Source: Aquimarina brevivitae (GTDB lineage: Bacteria > Bacteroidota > Bacteroidia > Flavobacteriales > Flavobacteriaceae). Taken from it: a stretch of DNA of 64,000 nt. Position numbers and translations under genes: made by a program. This document shows, piece by piece, positions 1 through 8,734 of this stretch. Under the pieces are notes generated by a model. The model saw nothing but the letters and a program-made list of their open reading frames with translations, did no database searches and was not told where the DNA came from. The number at the start of each line of letters is the position of its first letter. Position 1 is the first letter of the stretch. The DNA is taken from positions 434,001-498,000 of the forward strand of contig NZ_SGXE01000002.1 of the NCBI RefSeq assembly GCF_004216895.1, given 5' to 3'.

Positions 1-1
1 T

Positions 2-646
2 ATAGTCCTACTCTCGGTTGGTGTAAGTGCACAAAATAACTGTTCGGATTTTTATCCATCAGGTGAAGGCAAAACCTATGTAGTTCATCACTTCAATAAA
101 AAAGATAAATTGACTTCCATTACGGAGTCAACTATTACAGATGTATCTTCAGATGGGCTCAAAGTTAAGTCTGAAGTGAAAGAGGATGATGGCGATAGTA
201 TTGTGGTAGGTACTTATGATGTAAAATGTGATGGAGAAAACACTTGGATTGAACCTGAAGCATTAGTATCTCCAGGCTTGATGGAACAATATCAAAATAT
301 GGAGTACTCCATTAGTGGAAATGGTTTGCAAATTCCTAATTCCCTTACTGTCGGCCAGAGTTTACCAGATGGAGAGGTGTTGATGAGTGTAGATGCCGGA
401 GTGATGAAGATGAATGTTTCCATAGTAATGACGGATAGAGAGGTGGTTAGAAAAGAAAGTGTCACTACCGATGCAGGTACGTTTGATTGTTTTGTTATTA
501 CCTATTCCAATACGATAGAAATGGGAATTCGAAAGACTTATAATTGCACGCAATGGATTGCGCAAGGTGTTGGTATGGTAAAAGAGGAATCCTATAAGCA
601 AAATGGTAAAAGGATGTCTAAAAGCCTTCTGCAACAAATTAAATAA
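2..646 (+). CDS. DUF3108/TapB-like secreted protein, 5' partial
   Basis: The reading frame is open from base 2 and continues into the first ATG at 110, so the gene starts before the window. The residues before that ATG read as the end of a signal peptide (IVLLSVGVSAQ) followed by NNCSDFYPSGEG, which resembles the N-terminus of mature TapB/DUF3108-like periplasmic proteins of Flavobacteriia. The rest is a beta-rich domain of about 190 residues ending in a stop at 644-646. Late in the protein a stretch VTTDAGTFDCFVITY is like the DAGTF(D/E)C pattern common in this family. No enzymatic residues can be assigned. A lipoprotein gene follows 91 bp downstream on the same strand. Family assignment is from memory of the sequence pattern; function unknown. 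Confidence 0.7.
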   Translation: MVLLSVGVSAQNNCSDFYPSGEGKTYVVHHFNKKDKLTSITESTITDVSSDGLKVKSEVKEDDGDSIVVGTYDVKCDGENTWIEPEALVSPGLMEQYQNMEYSISGNGLQIPNSLTVGQSLPDGEVLMSVDAGVMKMNVSIVMTDREVVRKESVTTDAGTFDCFVITYSNTIEMGIRKTYNCTQWIAQGVGMVKEESYKQNGKRMSKSLLQQIK

Positions 647-737
647 AGAGGGGTTCCCTGGAGCTATATCCAGTGAAAGATACAAAATATGAGCAGTGAC
701 AATTTTAAGATAGAAAATTAACATTAAATAATTAACC

Positions 738-2012
738 ATGAATTTACATAAGTTTATCATACTTAGTTTAATCGTACTCCTGGGCTACTCTTGTAGTAGT
801 GATGATGATGGAGGAGGTGATCCAGTAATAAATAGCGTTGTGCTAACGAGTCCAGGTGATGGTTTACGACCGGTTTCAACTTTACCAGAATTAACTTGGG
901 AAACCTACGAAGCCGAAGGTTCAGTAACTTATACCGTTTTTTTAGGGACCTCTGCTACGATGCTTAATGAATTCAGTACGGATATTACCGCTACAAGCTT
1001 AACTATCACAGCTACAGAAGCTTTAGATCTAGAAACGGTTTATTTTTGGAAGGTAAACGCATATGTCGATGGTGAACTGATAGCCGAGAGTGAAGTACGA
1101 AATTTTACTACCGAAACTGTCGCTCCAGTACTATTGACAGAAACGGCAGCGTATAGTGCCCGTAAAGGAGCAGGGATGGCAGTGTTCAATGATAAGATGT
1201 GGGTCATAGGCGGAAGAAATGAAGCAGATACTCCCCTAGATGATATTTGGTCTAGTACTAACGGTACAAACTGGACCAATGAAGGAAGTTTATCCTTTGG
1301 AGCAATTTATGGACATAAACTTATAGCGTTTAATGGTAAATTATGGATCTATGGAGGAATTGTTGCAGGTGTATTATCAAATGCTATTTATAGTTCCTCT
1401 GATGGTGTGATATGGGATATTGAAACAGGAACAACGCCCTTTACTCAATATCAGTCTTCGAGGTTTACCGTTTTTGAGGACAGGATTTACAGAATCGCAG
1501 GTTATGATGCTAGTGTAGAGGATTTATCCGAAGAACGTAATGTATATAGTAGTGCAGATGGTTTAAATTGGACATTAGAAACAGAAAATCACAGATTTGA
1601 AACTAAATTTGGTTTTTTAGTTGAAACGTTCAATAATAGCATCTATGGTATAGAACCAAATCCTAGTACGGATATAGCAGAAATTAATATAAGATCTAGT
1701 AATGACGGAGTCAATTGGTCAGCAACAACAACATTTGCTACCAATGAAAGAGGGATAACTTCTATCGGTAGTGTGGTGTATAATAATAAATTAATTCTAA
1801 TGACCACACCAGAGGGTGGAGGAATCACAAGTGCTACATTTTTTGAGTCTATTAACGGTGAAGATTGGATTCCTGCCACAAGTATAGCGTCTGTACCACT
1901 ACAAGCAATCTATTTTGAATTGCTAAATCTTAATGGACAGCTATTTGCAGTTGGTGGAGCACAGCGCAGCAATTTTTCTGTTGCCAATAATACAGTGTGG
2001 AGTTTAAATTAA
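738..2012 (+). CDS. Surface lipoprotein with FnIII-like and kelch-like repeats
   Basis: A 424-residue lipoprotein. The signal peptide ends in LLGYSC with Cys19 as the lipidation site, followed by SSDDDGGG, an acidic stretch that matches the lipoprotein export signal that sends lipoproteins to the cell surface in Flavobacterium and Capnocytophaga. Residues about 30-125 look like an Ig/fibronectin type III fold (ending AESEVRNFTTE). Residues about 130-424 hold repeated units of the kind F(N/D)(D/G)K(M/L)W(V/I)xGG followed by SS(S/T)(D/N)GxxW, typical of kelch/galactose-oxidase-like beta propellers. No catalytic residues are recognised, so binding or scaffold roles are as likely as enzyme activity. 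Function not known; a hairpin terminator follows at 2050. Confidence 0.75.
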   Translation: MNLHKFIILSLIVLLGYSCSSDDDGGGDPVINSVVLTSPGDGLRPVSTLPELTWETYEAEGSVTYTVFLGTSATMLNEFSTDITATSLTITATEALDLETVYFWKVNAYVDGELIAESEVRNFTTETVAPVLLTETAAYSARKGAGMAVFNDKMWVIGGRNEADTPLDDIWSSTNGTNWTNEGSLSFGAIYGHKLIAFNGKLWIYGGIVAGVLSNAIYSSSDGVIWDIETGTTPFTQYQSSRFTVFEDRIYRIAGYDASVEDLSEERNVYSSADGLNWTLETENHRFETKFGFLVETFNNSIYGIEPNPSTDIAEINIRSSNDGVNWSATTTFATNERGITSIGSVVYNNKLILMTTPEGGGITSATFFESINGEDWIPATSIASVPLQAIYFELLNLNGQLFAVGGAQRSNFSVANNTVWSLN

Positions 2013-2049
2013 AGGGTTTTATCAGATTACCCCATTTTATATAGAAAGA

Positions 2050-2078
2050 AAAAGGTTCTGATTTGGTCAGAACCTTTT
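2050..2078 (+). terminator. Intrinsic terminator
   Basis: A perfect 12-bp stem (AAAAGGTTCTGA with TCAGAACCTTTT) around a 5-base loop at 2062-2066. It lies 38 bp after the stop of the kelch-like lipoprotein and before the convergent gene ending at 2108, so it can serve both strands. Confidence 0.8.
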
Positions 2079-2107
2079 AGCTTTACTAAATACATATTTT
2101 GTTTTAT

Positions 2108-3727
2108 TTATTTATCATTGATGTTTGTGGTAGGTAAAATCTCGTCAGTTTTTTCTTGATCCACTAGGTTTAATTTAAAGAATTGTTGCTTTTTGATATT
2201 ATTCATTTTATGGGTCAATAATATCAATGCATCACCATCTCTAAAGCCTGCGAAATTTGTGCCTAACATGTAATTATCAGACTGAACAGTTGTGTACAAT
2301 GATTCACGAAAATAATTACCCTCTTTATCAATTTTTAAAAGTATGATTGATGTGCCAGGAGAATACATTTTAAATAATTTTCCAGAGGTGTGATTTAAGT
2401 TTCTAAAATTACCATTATATATTAGGTAAATAGAATCATCTTGAGAGAAGATATAATTGTCACCAAACATATCCGTTGATAAATCTGTATTATTTTTACC
2501 AATTTTAGTTGACCATAAAATTTCACCTTTTTTGTTTATTTTTATTATTGCTAAATCTTGTCGAACAAAGTAAAGAATAGCATCAGCATAAAAAGTATCT
2601 CTGTATTCCCCGATAAGGACCATATCACCATTTTCATATCGATAGATTTTTCTTAAATCAAAATAAGATTCTTCATAATTACCTTTGTCAATTTCTTCCG
2701 ATACTCTGTTGGCTTTATTTTCGTTTAGTAGCTGAAGAAAGTATTCTTTTTTTAAGGGGCTATATACTATACTATGAACCTCAGGATTTTTTAGATTCAA
2801 TTTATACAAGAAGATACCTTTCATATAATCCTCAGATATATCTGAATAATATCCTGATAAAATAAATTCATTTTCCGTAAGAATAGATTGTACATCACTG
2901 ATATAATGTTCTTGTTTATCGAGCTCGTGTAATATATTGAATTGATTATTTTTCAAATGATATAACGTATAGTCAAAATGATTTTTAGAATACATATTTT
3001 TTGCCAACAAAAAAATACTACCATCATCGATAAGGCGCATATGAACCCATTTAAATTCCTTTGAGGTTTGCGGAAGCTCGTATCTCTGCTCTGTTATATT
3101 AGAAAAGTTATTATCAAAGTATAAGGCTTTTATTAGCCTTTTTTTTGTGCCTTTTTGAAAAAATTCATAAACTATTGCCGTGTATGAGGGGTTAGGTTTG
3201 AACAAATGGTGGTTGACATATTCGAACTCGTATTGATCAATTTCTTCTCTTTTTATGAATTCTTTTGCAGATACTTTGAGTTGCTTTAATTGAATTTTTT
3301 CGTAGTAGTAAGCAAAGCTCTCGCCCTCATTTGTAACTGTGAAAAAAACGATCTCATTGGAATTTAGTTGGATTGTACCAAGATATTCGGTATTAGGTTC
3401 TTCCTTAGTGTTTAAGATAACTTTCTCTTGATCAGTTGGGGTAAAATCTAAATTGAACTTGATGATGGATTTGCTTTTTTGACCATATCGCCCATTTCCA
3501 TATAAGATATAATATCCCGTGCTATCTTGTCCAAGTATTTTTATAGGTACGGAACGGTCTTTAAGTTTGATTTTGCTAAATAATTCAAGTTCTACATTGC
3601 TTATATTGTTTTGACTATGTACATCATTAATTGTAAGTAGTATAAATAATATAAGTATGAATTGCACCTTTAGTGTAATACAAGGTTTTATAAGATTAAT
3701 CATTTTAGTATAGTAACTTTTTCGCAT
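2108..3727 (-). CDS. Secreted protein of unknown function, propeller-like
   Basis: A 539-residue protein with an N-terminal hydrophobic segment (FILILFILLTINDVHSQ) that fits a signal peptide cut after HSQ. An in-frame Met at residue 9 (start 3703) would give a more usual signal peptide length, so the start is uncertain. The mature part is rich in beta-strand-like stretches that alternate with turns, in the manner of a WD40-like propeller (for example GEILWSTKIGKN and NYIFSQDDSIYLIYNG), but I recognise no named family and no catalytic motif. It lies alone, convergent with the lipoprotein gene at 738-2012. Function unknown. Confidence 0.6.
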   Translation of the reverse strand: MRKSYYTKMINLIKPCITLKVQFILILFILLTINDVHSQNNISNVELELFSKIKLKDRSVPIKILGQDSTGYYILYGNGRYGQKSKSIIKFNLDFTPTDQEKVILNTKEEPNTEYLGTIQLNSNEIVFFTVTNEGESFAYYYEKIQLKQLKVSAKEFIKREEIDQYEFEYVNHHLFKPNPSYTAIVYEFFQKGTKKRLIKALYFDNNFSNITEQRYELPQTSKEFKWVHMRLIDDGSIFLLAKNMYSKNHFDYTLYHLKNNQFNILHELDKQEHYISDVQSILTENEFILSGYYSDISEDYMKGIFLYKLNLKNPEVHSIVYSPLKKEYFLQLLNENKANRVSEEIDKGNYEESYFDLRKIYRYENGDMVLIGEYRDTFYADAILYFVRQDLAIIKINKKGEILWSTKIGKNNTDLSTDMFGDNYIFSQDDSIYLIYNGNFRNLNHTSGKLFKMYSPGTSIILLKIDKEGNYFRESLYTTVQSDNYMLGTNFAGFRDGDALILLTHKMNNIKKQQFFKLNLVDQEKTDEILPTTNINDK

Positions 3728-3763
3728 AATTATAAAAGTTTGGTATTGATATGTATCTAAAGC

Positions 3764-3803
3764 AAAACCGTAGGAAGTGCAGATGTACAGATCCTACGGT
3801 TTT
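3764..3803 (-). terminator. Intrinsic terminator
   Basis: A 12-bp perfect stem (AAAACCGTAGGA with TCCTACGGTTTT) around a 16-base loop. On the minus strand it follows the DUF2846-like gene ending at 3876 and runs into TTTTGCTTT, so it probably ends that transcript before the next minus-strand gene. Confidence 0.65.
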
Positions 3804-3875
3804 CTTACACAAACTAACCAACAATATGATTTGATGTTGAACTGAGTTAAGAATTTTAAGTGTAAAAACCCTTAT

Positions 3876-4445
3876 TTATTTCAACATATAGTGCATATCT
3901 TGTGTAATTATTGTAAACTCTTTCTTTTGTTTTTTCTCCGCTATTCTTTCAAGATTAGAGCTTATTTTAGAAGCCATTTTTTCTTGTTGCTCAAGAAGTT
4001 CATTAGCTTCAAATGTTACTCCCTCTTTTTTGGCAAGTACCTTTTTTACTTTTTTTAACTGAGATGCTTTACCGTAATCTACATTAAGTAATTTGACACG
4101 TGCAGCAGCTAATCCCATTTGTGCTTTTACTTCAACAAAATAGATTTCGCCTGCTTTGAGATCTGCCTCTATAAAGTCGGTGTTTTCTGATGTAGCCCAA
4201 AATGTGTGTTTTCCTGGTTCGCATTCATAGCGTAGGTAGTTTCTTCCTTTGAATTTACCAATGTAAGAGTTGTCATCAAAATATTTAAACCCAATGAGAG
4301 CTCCTCCTGTTGAGGTACGAACAAAATAGACCACGGCTTTATTTTCCGAAGGTGGAGTAGGTTCTTGAGCTTGAATGGTCGATATGTTAAGAATAGATAA
4401 CAATACTATTCCAATAATAATTGTAACTGAGTTGAGTGATTTCAT
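3876..4445 (-). CDS. DUF2846-like secreted protein
   Basis: A 189-residue protein with a clear signal peptide (cleavage after STIQAQ, about residue 27). The mature part starts with KAVVYFVRTS and continues with a beta-sandwich pattern including YLRYECEPGKHTFWA and GEIYFVEVKAQMG. The order VYFVR ... PGKHTFWA ... A(G/D)xxYFVEV matches the DUF2846 family of small envelope proteins of unknown role. A lysine-rich C-terminal tail (LKKVKKVLAKKEG and EKKQKKEF) may be a coiled coil. The next gene upstream on the same strand, 33 bp away, encodes a beta-barrel protein, and the two may be co-transcribed. Family assignment is moderately sure; function is not known. Confidence 0.65.
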   Translation of the reverse strand: MKSLNSVTIIIGIVLLSILNISTIQAQEPTPPSENKAVVYFVRTSTGGALIGFKYFDDNSYIGKFKGRNYLRYECEPGKHTFWATSENTDFIEADLKAGEIYFVEVKAQMGLAAARVKLLNVDYGKASQLKKVKKVLAKKEGVTFEANELLEQQEKMASKISSNLERIAEKKQKKEFTIITQDMHYMLK

Positions 4446-4478
4446 TATTCAAAAATTTAAAGATTTATTTTAAATGCA

Positions 4479-5162
4479 TTAACGAAGGGTAATTGTTACG
4501 TATAGATCGATACCATTTCCATTGAAATCATCGAATTCTTGTACGCCTATTTCCTCTTTACTTTCAAAGCTTACATTATAGTATTTTAGACCCACGATGC
4601 AACCTACTGTTTTGTCGCCAAAAAATTCATACTCTGCCAAGAAATGAAAACCGCTACTTCCTTTATAATTAGAAGATGCTTTACCGGCATCATCTATATC
4701 CAACTTAAGTTTAGGGCTAAAATAAAAACCATAGCCTGTACCAAAGTTTAGGGTTTGGTATTTATATTTATCAAGTCCAATCATGTATTTAAAGGTAGGC
4801 TGAAAAGATAACCTATTGAATCGTACTGATGCATCTTCTAATTCTGGTCTTAAAAAACTAGAATGATATCCGAAATTAGCTCCTATAGAGTATTTTTTTT
4901 GAATGATATAATCTCCACTGATATTGATGTGCCAGCCACCTCCAGCACTTATGGATGCATCTCCAGATCCTGTAACATTACCGTCTTGATCGGTTTCTGT
5001 GTACGGGAAAACATCAATGTTTTCAAAACCCAGTCCTATCCCTAATTGAACCCCGAATTTAAAAAAGTTTTCTTTGGGCACCGTAGGAATGTTTTCTTGT
5101 GCTTTGGTTAAAGATGTGAATCCTACTAGTGCGAATAGTAAGATGAAGTTAGTGTATTTCAT
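4479..5162 (-). CDS. Outer-membrane beta-barrel protein
   Basis: A 227-residue protein with a signal peptide (KYTNFILLFALVGFTSLTKAQ). After it come alternating hydrophobic/polar strands with aromatic ends (FFKFGVQLGIGLGF, GGGWHINISGDYII, YSIGANFGYHSSF, FGTGYGFYFSPKL, FHFLAEYEFFG, GIDLYVTITLR), the pattern of a small OmpA/PorT-like eight-stranded barrel. The last residues end in aromatic/hydrophobic plus Arg, common for barrel proteins. No peptidoglycan-binding domain is present. The gene for a DUF2846-like protein follows 33 bp downstream. A structural or transport role in the outer membrane is inferred from the fold only. Confidence 0.65.
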   Translation of the reverse strand: MKYTNFILLFALVGFTSLTKAQENIPTVPKENFFKFGVQLGIGLGFENIDVFPYTETDQDGNVTGSGDASISAGGGWHINISGDYIIQKKYSIGANFGYHSSFLRPELEDASVRFNRLSFQPTFKYMIGLDKYKYQTLNFGTGYGFYFSPKLKLDIDDAGKASSNYKGSSGFHFLAEYEFFGDKTVGCIVGLKYYNVSFESKEEIGVQEFDDFNGNGIDLYVTITLR

Positions 5163-5291
5163 TATTCCTTAATTTTTTGTTAACGCCGCAAAAATATCTG
5201 ACTGTTAAGTATTACTATTAACGGTTTTCCGTGATTTTTAAAATATTGAGTAGTAAAGGTTTTGGGCAAGTAATTGCAATGCGGACACAAT

Positions 5292-5894
5292 TTATCGGTT
5301 AATACCAATTATAATATCTTCAGAAAGCATCCTAGGCAACTCAGACTTGGCTATTGCATAATGTTCTGTGCTATAATTTGTATCATCGTTAATCCGGTAG
5401 AGCTTAGATCTTTTTGAAATCTCCTGTAAATTAGGAACAACGATAACACTATCTTTTACAATATTTACAATTTTAAGTGTAGAGTAATAACCAGTATCAG
5501 TTTTAAATTCGTAAACATCGCCTATTTGAGGAGCATTGATGTAAGTATTGTTATTTTTATCAACTTCATTATTTATATAGAATATTGCAGCGATAATAAC
5601 AAGTACTATGGGAATACCGGTAAATTGCCAAAGCGGTGTTTTGGTTTCTTGCTTTATTTTATCATATTCATTTCTTAATGAAACGGGCATTTGTTTTGCT
5701 TCTAACGTTTGTTTGCAATGTCCACATTCTGATATTCCTTTTTTTCCTAAAGAAAACATTGGGATCCAAAAAAGATAAGCATACCAATGATACAGTGTAA
5801 ATTGGATTGATCCTTTGGTGTCGCAATGTGAGCAGACAGCGTGTAAGGATTGAATTGATTTGGCTCTTGATGTATTAGTTCCGTAAGCTACCAT
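5292..5894 (-). CDS. Zinc-ribbon membrane protein
   Basis: A 200-residue protein. The N-terminal half holds two CxxC pairs, CSHC at about residues 21-24 and CGHC at about 57-60, separated by an aromatic stretch (YHWYAYLFWIPMFSLG), which together look like a zinc-ribbon 15-type module. A single membrane helix (FTGIPIVLVIIAAIFYI) lies near residues 90-107. The C-terminal part (from about 115) is a small beta-rich domain with PQIGDVYEFKTDTGYYST, seen in flavobacterial proteins of unknown role. No signal peptide. The gene stands alone, divergent from the histidine kinase gene at 6096. Function not known. Confidence 0.6.
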   Translation of the reverse strand: MVAYGTNTSRAKSIQSLHAVCSHCDTKGSIQFTLYHWYAYLFWIPMFSLGKKGISECGHCKQTLEAKQMPVSLRNEYDKIKQETKTPLWQFTGIPIVLVIIAAIFYINNEVDKNNNTYINAPQIGDVYEFKTDTGYYSTLKIVNIVKDSVIVVPNLQEISKRSKLYRINDDTNYSTEHYAIAKSELPRMLSEDIIIGINR

Positions 5895-6095
5895 AATTAT
5901 TTATTTTAAATGACTGTTTATATTATTTGATAGGTGTCAATAGTTAAGTTCTCAAATCATTTTTGTTAATATGAGGCTACTATTACATTCATTATCTGGC
6001 ATCAAAAGTAATTGAGCTATTAATCATAATGCTCACGGTTTCTGGTGATTTTATTTCGATTATTAATTCTTTTATTTGCAAAAAAATAGAAACTC

Positions 6096-8048
6096 ATGAC
6101 ATCGTTGGCTAAAATCATAGCTCTTGCATTAATCTCAATTATAGGGTTTTATGGTGCTGCTCAGGAAATAGATAGTGTTAAGCTGAAAAAGTTTGATTCT
6201 ATTAAACAAGAGATTAATACCGTAAGAAATGCTGAAGAAGCACTAGTACATTTCAAAAAAAGGTTAAAATACAGTAAAGCTTACCAGATCGATACAAAAA
6301 TTATCGAAAGTTATTGGGATTTAGCCGGTGTATATGTAGAACTTGCAAAATCTGATTCTGCTCAATTTTATTACGATAATGCGATTCAATTATCACGTAA
6401 TCTTAAGGATCCTTTCTATTTTTCAGCTTCAGTGGTTAATTCAAGAAATGTAGAGCTCAGTATTGGTAACCACGATAAGGTGACCAAGTTAGTCTATGAG
6501 GCTATGGATATGTTAAAGGATTCGGAGCGGGATAAACGTATGAAAAATAATCTGCTTTTTACCTTAGCGGATATATATACAGACATTCAAGAATATGAAA
6601 AAGCGTTGGCGAACTACAATAAAATCTTAGACTTAACCAAGGACCCAGGTCTTTTACCTTATGTATACAGTTCAATAGGTCGAGTGTATGGAAGTCAGCA
6701 AAAATTAGACTCTGCTATCTATTATTATAAACAAGGAGCAGAAATGTTCAAAGCAAATAATGTACAGCGAAGTTATAGTTCGGTGCTTAAGTCAATTGGA
6801 GCTCTATACTCGCGTAAGGAGGAATATAAGGCTGCAGAAGAATATTATTTAGAGGCCAAAGCGATCCAAGAGAAATTTAAATACAATGAATATTTAGGTG
6901 GAACTTTATTAAACTTAGCAGGAGTATCAAGACATTTAAAAAAGTTTGATAGGCAACTAGATTATTTGTTAGAGGCCGAAAAATTACTCAAAGATTCCAA
7001 GGACGTGGAAATGCTCGAGGATTTGAATTTTCAAATGATGACCGCCTATGCAAGAAAGGGAGACAATAAAAATGAAGATAAATATCTAGAGCGCTATTTT
7101 TCGCTCAAGGATAGTATTTTTAATGACCGAAAAGCTAAGGCTATTGCCGAAATTGAAACTGAATATGAGGTAAAAGAAAAAGATGCGGAAATTGCAAGAA
7201 AAACTGAATCCATTCAACAACAAAAACGAATTAATCTGATCATTCTAATAGCAGCAATTATCATAACCATTTTATTGGCTATTACACTGTTGCTTTACAA
7301 ACAAAAGTTAAAGAGGGAGCGCCTTTTATTTGATAAACAAGCAGAGTTGAATGACGAAAAAGTATCAAAAATAATAGAACATCATAAGCTTCAAAATGTT
7401 AAAGCTCATATAACAGGGCAAAATAAAGAACGGGAGCGAATTTCAAAAGATTTACACGATGGGGTTTGTGGAACTATTGCTGGTATAAAAATGAAACTCG
7501 AAAAATTGGTTGAAAACCAAAACAATGAAATCAAAGGAATAATAGATAGTCTTGAGGTGACCTATGATGAGGTACGTTCGATTTCTCACGATTTAGTACC
7601 TAAAAATTTTCAAGAGCAACAATTTATAGAGCTTTTGAAGCATGTTATAGAGTTTTCGGTAAAAGATGAGATTAAAGCGAATTATGAATTTTATCCTAAA
7701 GATCAATTAAATACAGTTCCTGAAGATATACAGATGAATATATATCGAATTGTACAGGAGTTGCTAACTAATGTGAACAAACATTCTGAAGCTAGTGAAG
7801 TGTTTGTTAATATTACGCTTCACGAAAATAATGTCATTAATATAATGGTTGAAGATAATGGAAAAGGATTTACTTCTCTTGACCAAAAAGAAGAAGCTGG
7901 GATTGGTTTGAAAAGTATCCGAAAAAGAGTTGCAGCCTTTGAAGGTGCTTTGACGATTGATTCTAATTCCAAAACAGGAACTTCTGTAAGTATTGATATC
8001 CCTATCGAGCAAAAGGTTAGGTTTAAGCAATATTCATATATAAATTAA
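6096..8048 (+). CDS. TPR sensor histidine kinase (HisKA_3 type)
   Basis: A 650-residue two-component sensor kinase. Order of parts: signal peptide (cleavage near GAAQ, residue 23), tetratricopeptide repeats at about 40-330 that should lie in the periplasm, a coiled coil, one membrane helix at about 380-401, then the cytoplasmic kinase. The phosphorylated histidine is H454 in KDLHDGVCGT, the DLHDG box of the HisKA_3 dimerisation domain. The ATPase domain shows the N box (QELLTNVNKHS), G1 (VEDNGKGF) and G2 (GIGLKSIRKR). This kinase type pairs with NarL/LuxR-type regulators, and such a gene starts 18 bp downstream, so the two form a cognate pair. The signal is unknown; the TPR input suggests a peptide or protein ligand (inference). 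Confidence 0.93.
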   Translation: MTSLAKIIALALISIIGFYGAAQEIDSVKLKKFDSIKQEINTVRNAEEALVHFKKRLKYSKAYQIDTKIIESYWDLAGVYVELAKSDSAQFYYDNAIQLSRNLKDPFYFSASVVNSRNVELSIGNHDKVTKLVYEAMDMLKDSERDKRMKNNLLFTLADIYTDIQEYEKALANYNKILDLTKDPGLLPYVYSSIGRVYGSQQKLDSAIYYYKQGAEMFKANNVQRSYSSVLKSIGALYSRKEEYKAAEEYYLEAKAIQEKFKYNEYLGGTLLNLAGVSRHLKKFDRQLDYLLEAEKLLKDSKDVEMLEDLNFQMMTAYARKGDNKNEDKYLERYFSLKDSIFNDRKAKAIAEIETEYEVKEKDAEIARKTESIQQQKRINLIILIAAIIITILLAITLLLYKQKLKRERLLFDKQAELNDEKVSKIIEHHKLQNVKAHITGQNKERERISKDLHDGVCGTIAGIKMKLEKLVENQNNEIKGIIDSLEVTYDEVRSISHDLVPKNFQEQQFIELLKHVIEFSVKDEIKANYEFYPKDQLNTVPEDIQMNIYRIVQELLTNVNKHSEASEVFVNITLHENNVINIMVEDNGKGFTSLDQKEEAGIGLKSIRKRVAAFEGALTIDSNSKTGTSVSIDIPIEQKVRFKQYSYIN

Positions 8049-8065
8049 ACTTTCTTTACTACACG

Positions 8066-8704
8066 ATGCATACTATAATCAAGGTAATTATTGTAGATGA
8101 TCACAGGATGTTCATAGAGGGTATTATTTCCTTGTTGGATAATAATCCGGATATTGAAATTTTAGGAACTGCAGCAGATGGTAAAGCAGGTATTAAGTTG
8201 TTAGAAAAAGAGAAGCCTAATGTTGTTTTGACAGATGTTGAAATGCCAAAAGTAGATGGTATTACATTTACAAAGTATATTAAAAATCACCATCCGGATA
8301 TCAAGGTGATTGCTTTGACATCGCATTGTAATGGAACAATTATAGATAAATTAAAATCTGCTAATGTTGATGGGTATTTGCTTAAAAAGACGGGTAAAAT
8401 TGAATTGTTAAATGCAATTTATAGGGTAGTTTCTGGTCACACTTATTTTACTAAAGAGGCTGTAGAAGAATTAAAGAATAGTTTACTCAAAGCTGAAGGA
8501 AAAAATAATGATGTGACACTTAGTCCGAGAGAGCTTGAAGTGCTAAAACTAATTTGCTACGAAAAAAACACAGCTACTATCTCTGAAGAATTACATATAT
8601 CAATTAATACCGTAGAGAGTCACCGTAAAAATTTAATGCGAAAGCTTGGCGTAAAAAACATGATTGGTTTAGTAAAGTATGCGATTAAAGAGCATATTGT
8701 TTAA
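8066..8704 (+). CDS. LuxR/NarL-family response regulator
   Basis: A 212-residue response regulator. The receiver domain (1-120) has the acidic pair D11-D12 (VIIVDDHRM), the phospho-acceptor D57 in LTDVEMP, and a conserved Lys in LLKKTGK. The C-terminal domain (about 145-210) is a LuxR-type helix-turn-helix with LSPRELEVLKLI and the recognition segment ISINTVESHRKNLMRKLGV. The gene follows the histidine kinase by 18 bp and is almost certainly co-transcribed, so it should be the output of that kinase. DNA targets are not evident from the window. It converges with the gene ending at 8735 with no clear terminator hairpin in between. Confidence 0.93.
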   Translation: MHTIIKVIIVDDHRMFIEGIISLLDNNPDIEILGTAADGKAGIKLLEKEKPNVVLTDVEMPKVDGITFTKYIKNHHPDIKVIALTSHCNGTIIDKLKSANVDGYLLKKTGKIELLNAIYRVVSGHTYFTKEAVEELKNSLLKAEGKNNDVTLSPRELEVLKLICYEKNTATISEELHISINTVESHRKNLMRKLGVKNMIGLVKYAIKEHIV

Positions 8705-8734
8705 CCGGTATAGGCTATTGAAATTTGCAATTTG

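Noticed and set aside
362..760. Minus-strand 132-codon frame at 362-760
   Set aside because: It lies opposite the DUF3108-like gene and the start of the next lipoprotein gene, and its translation has no family features; it is a shadow frame.
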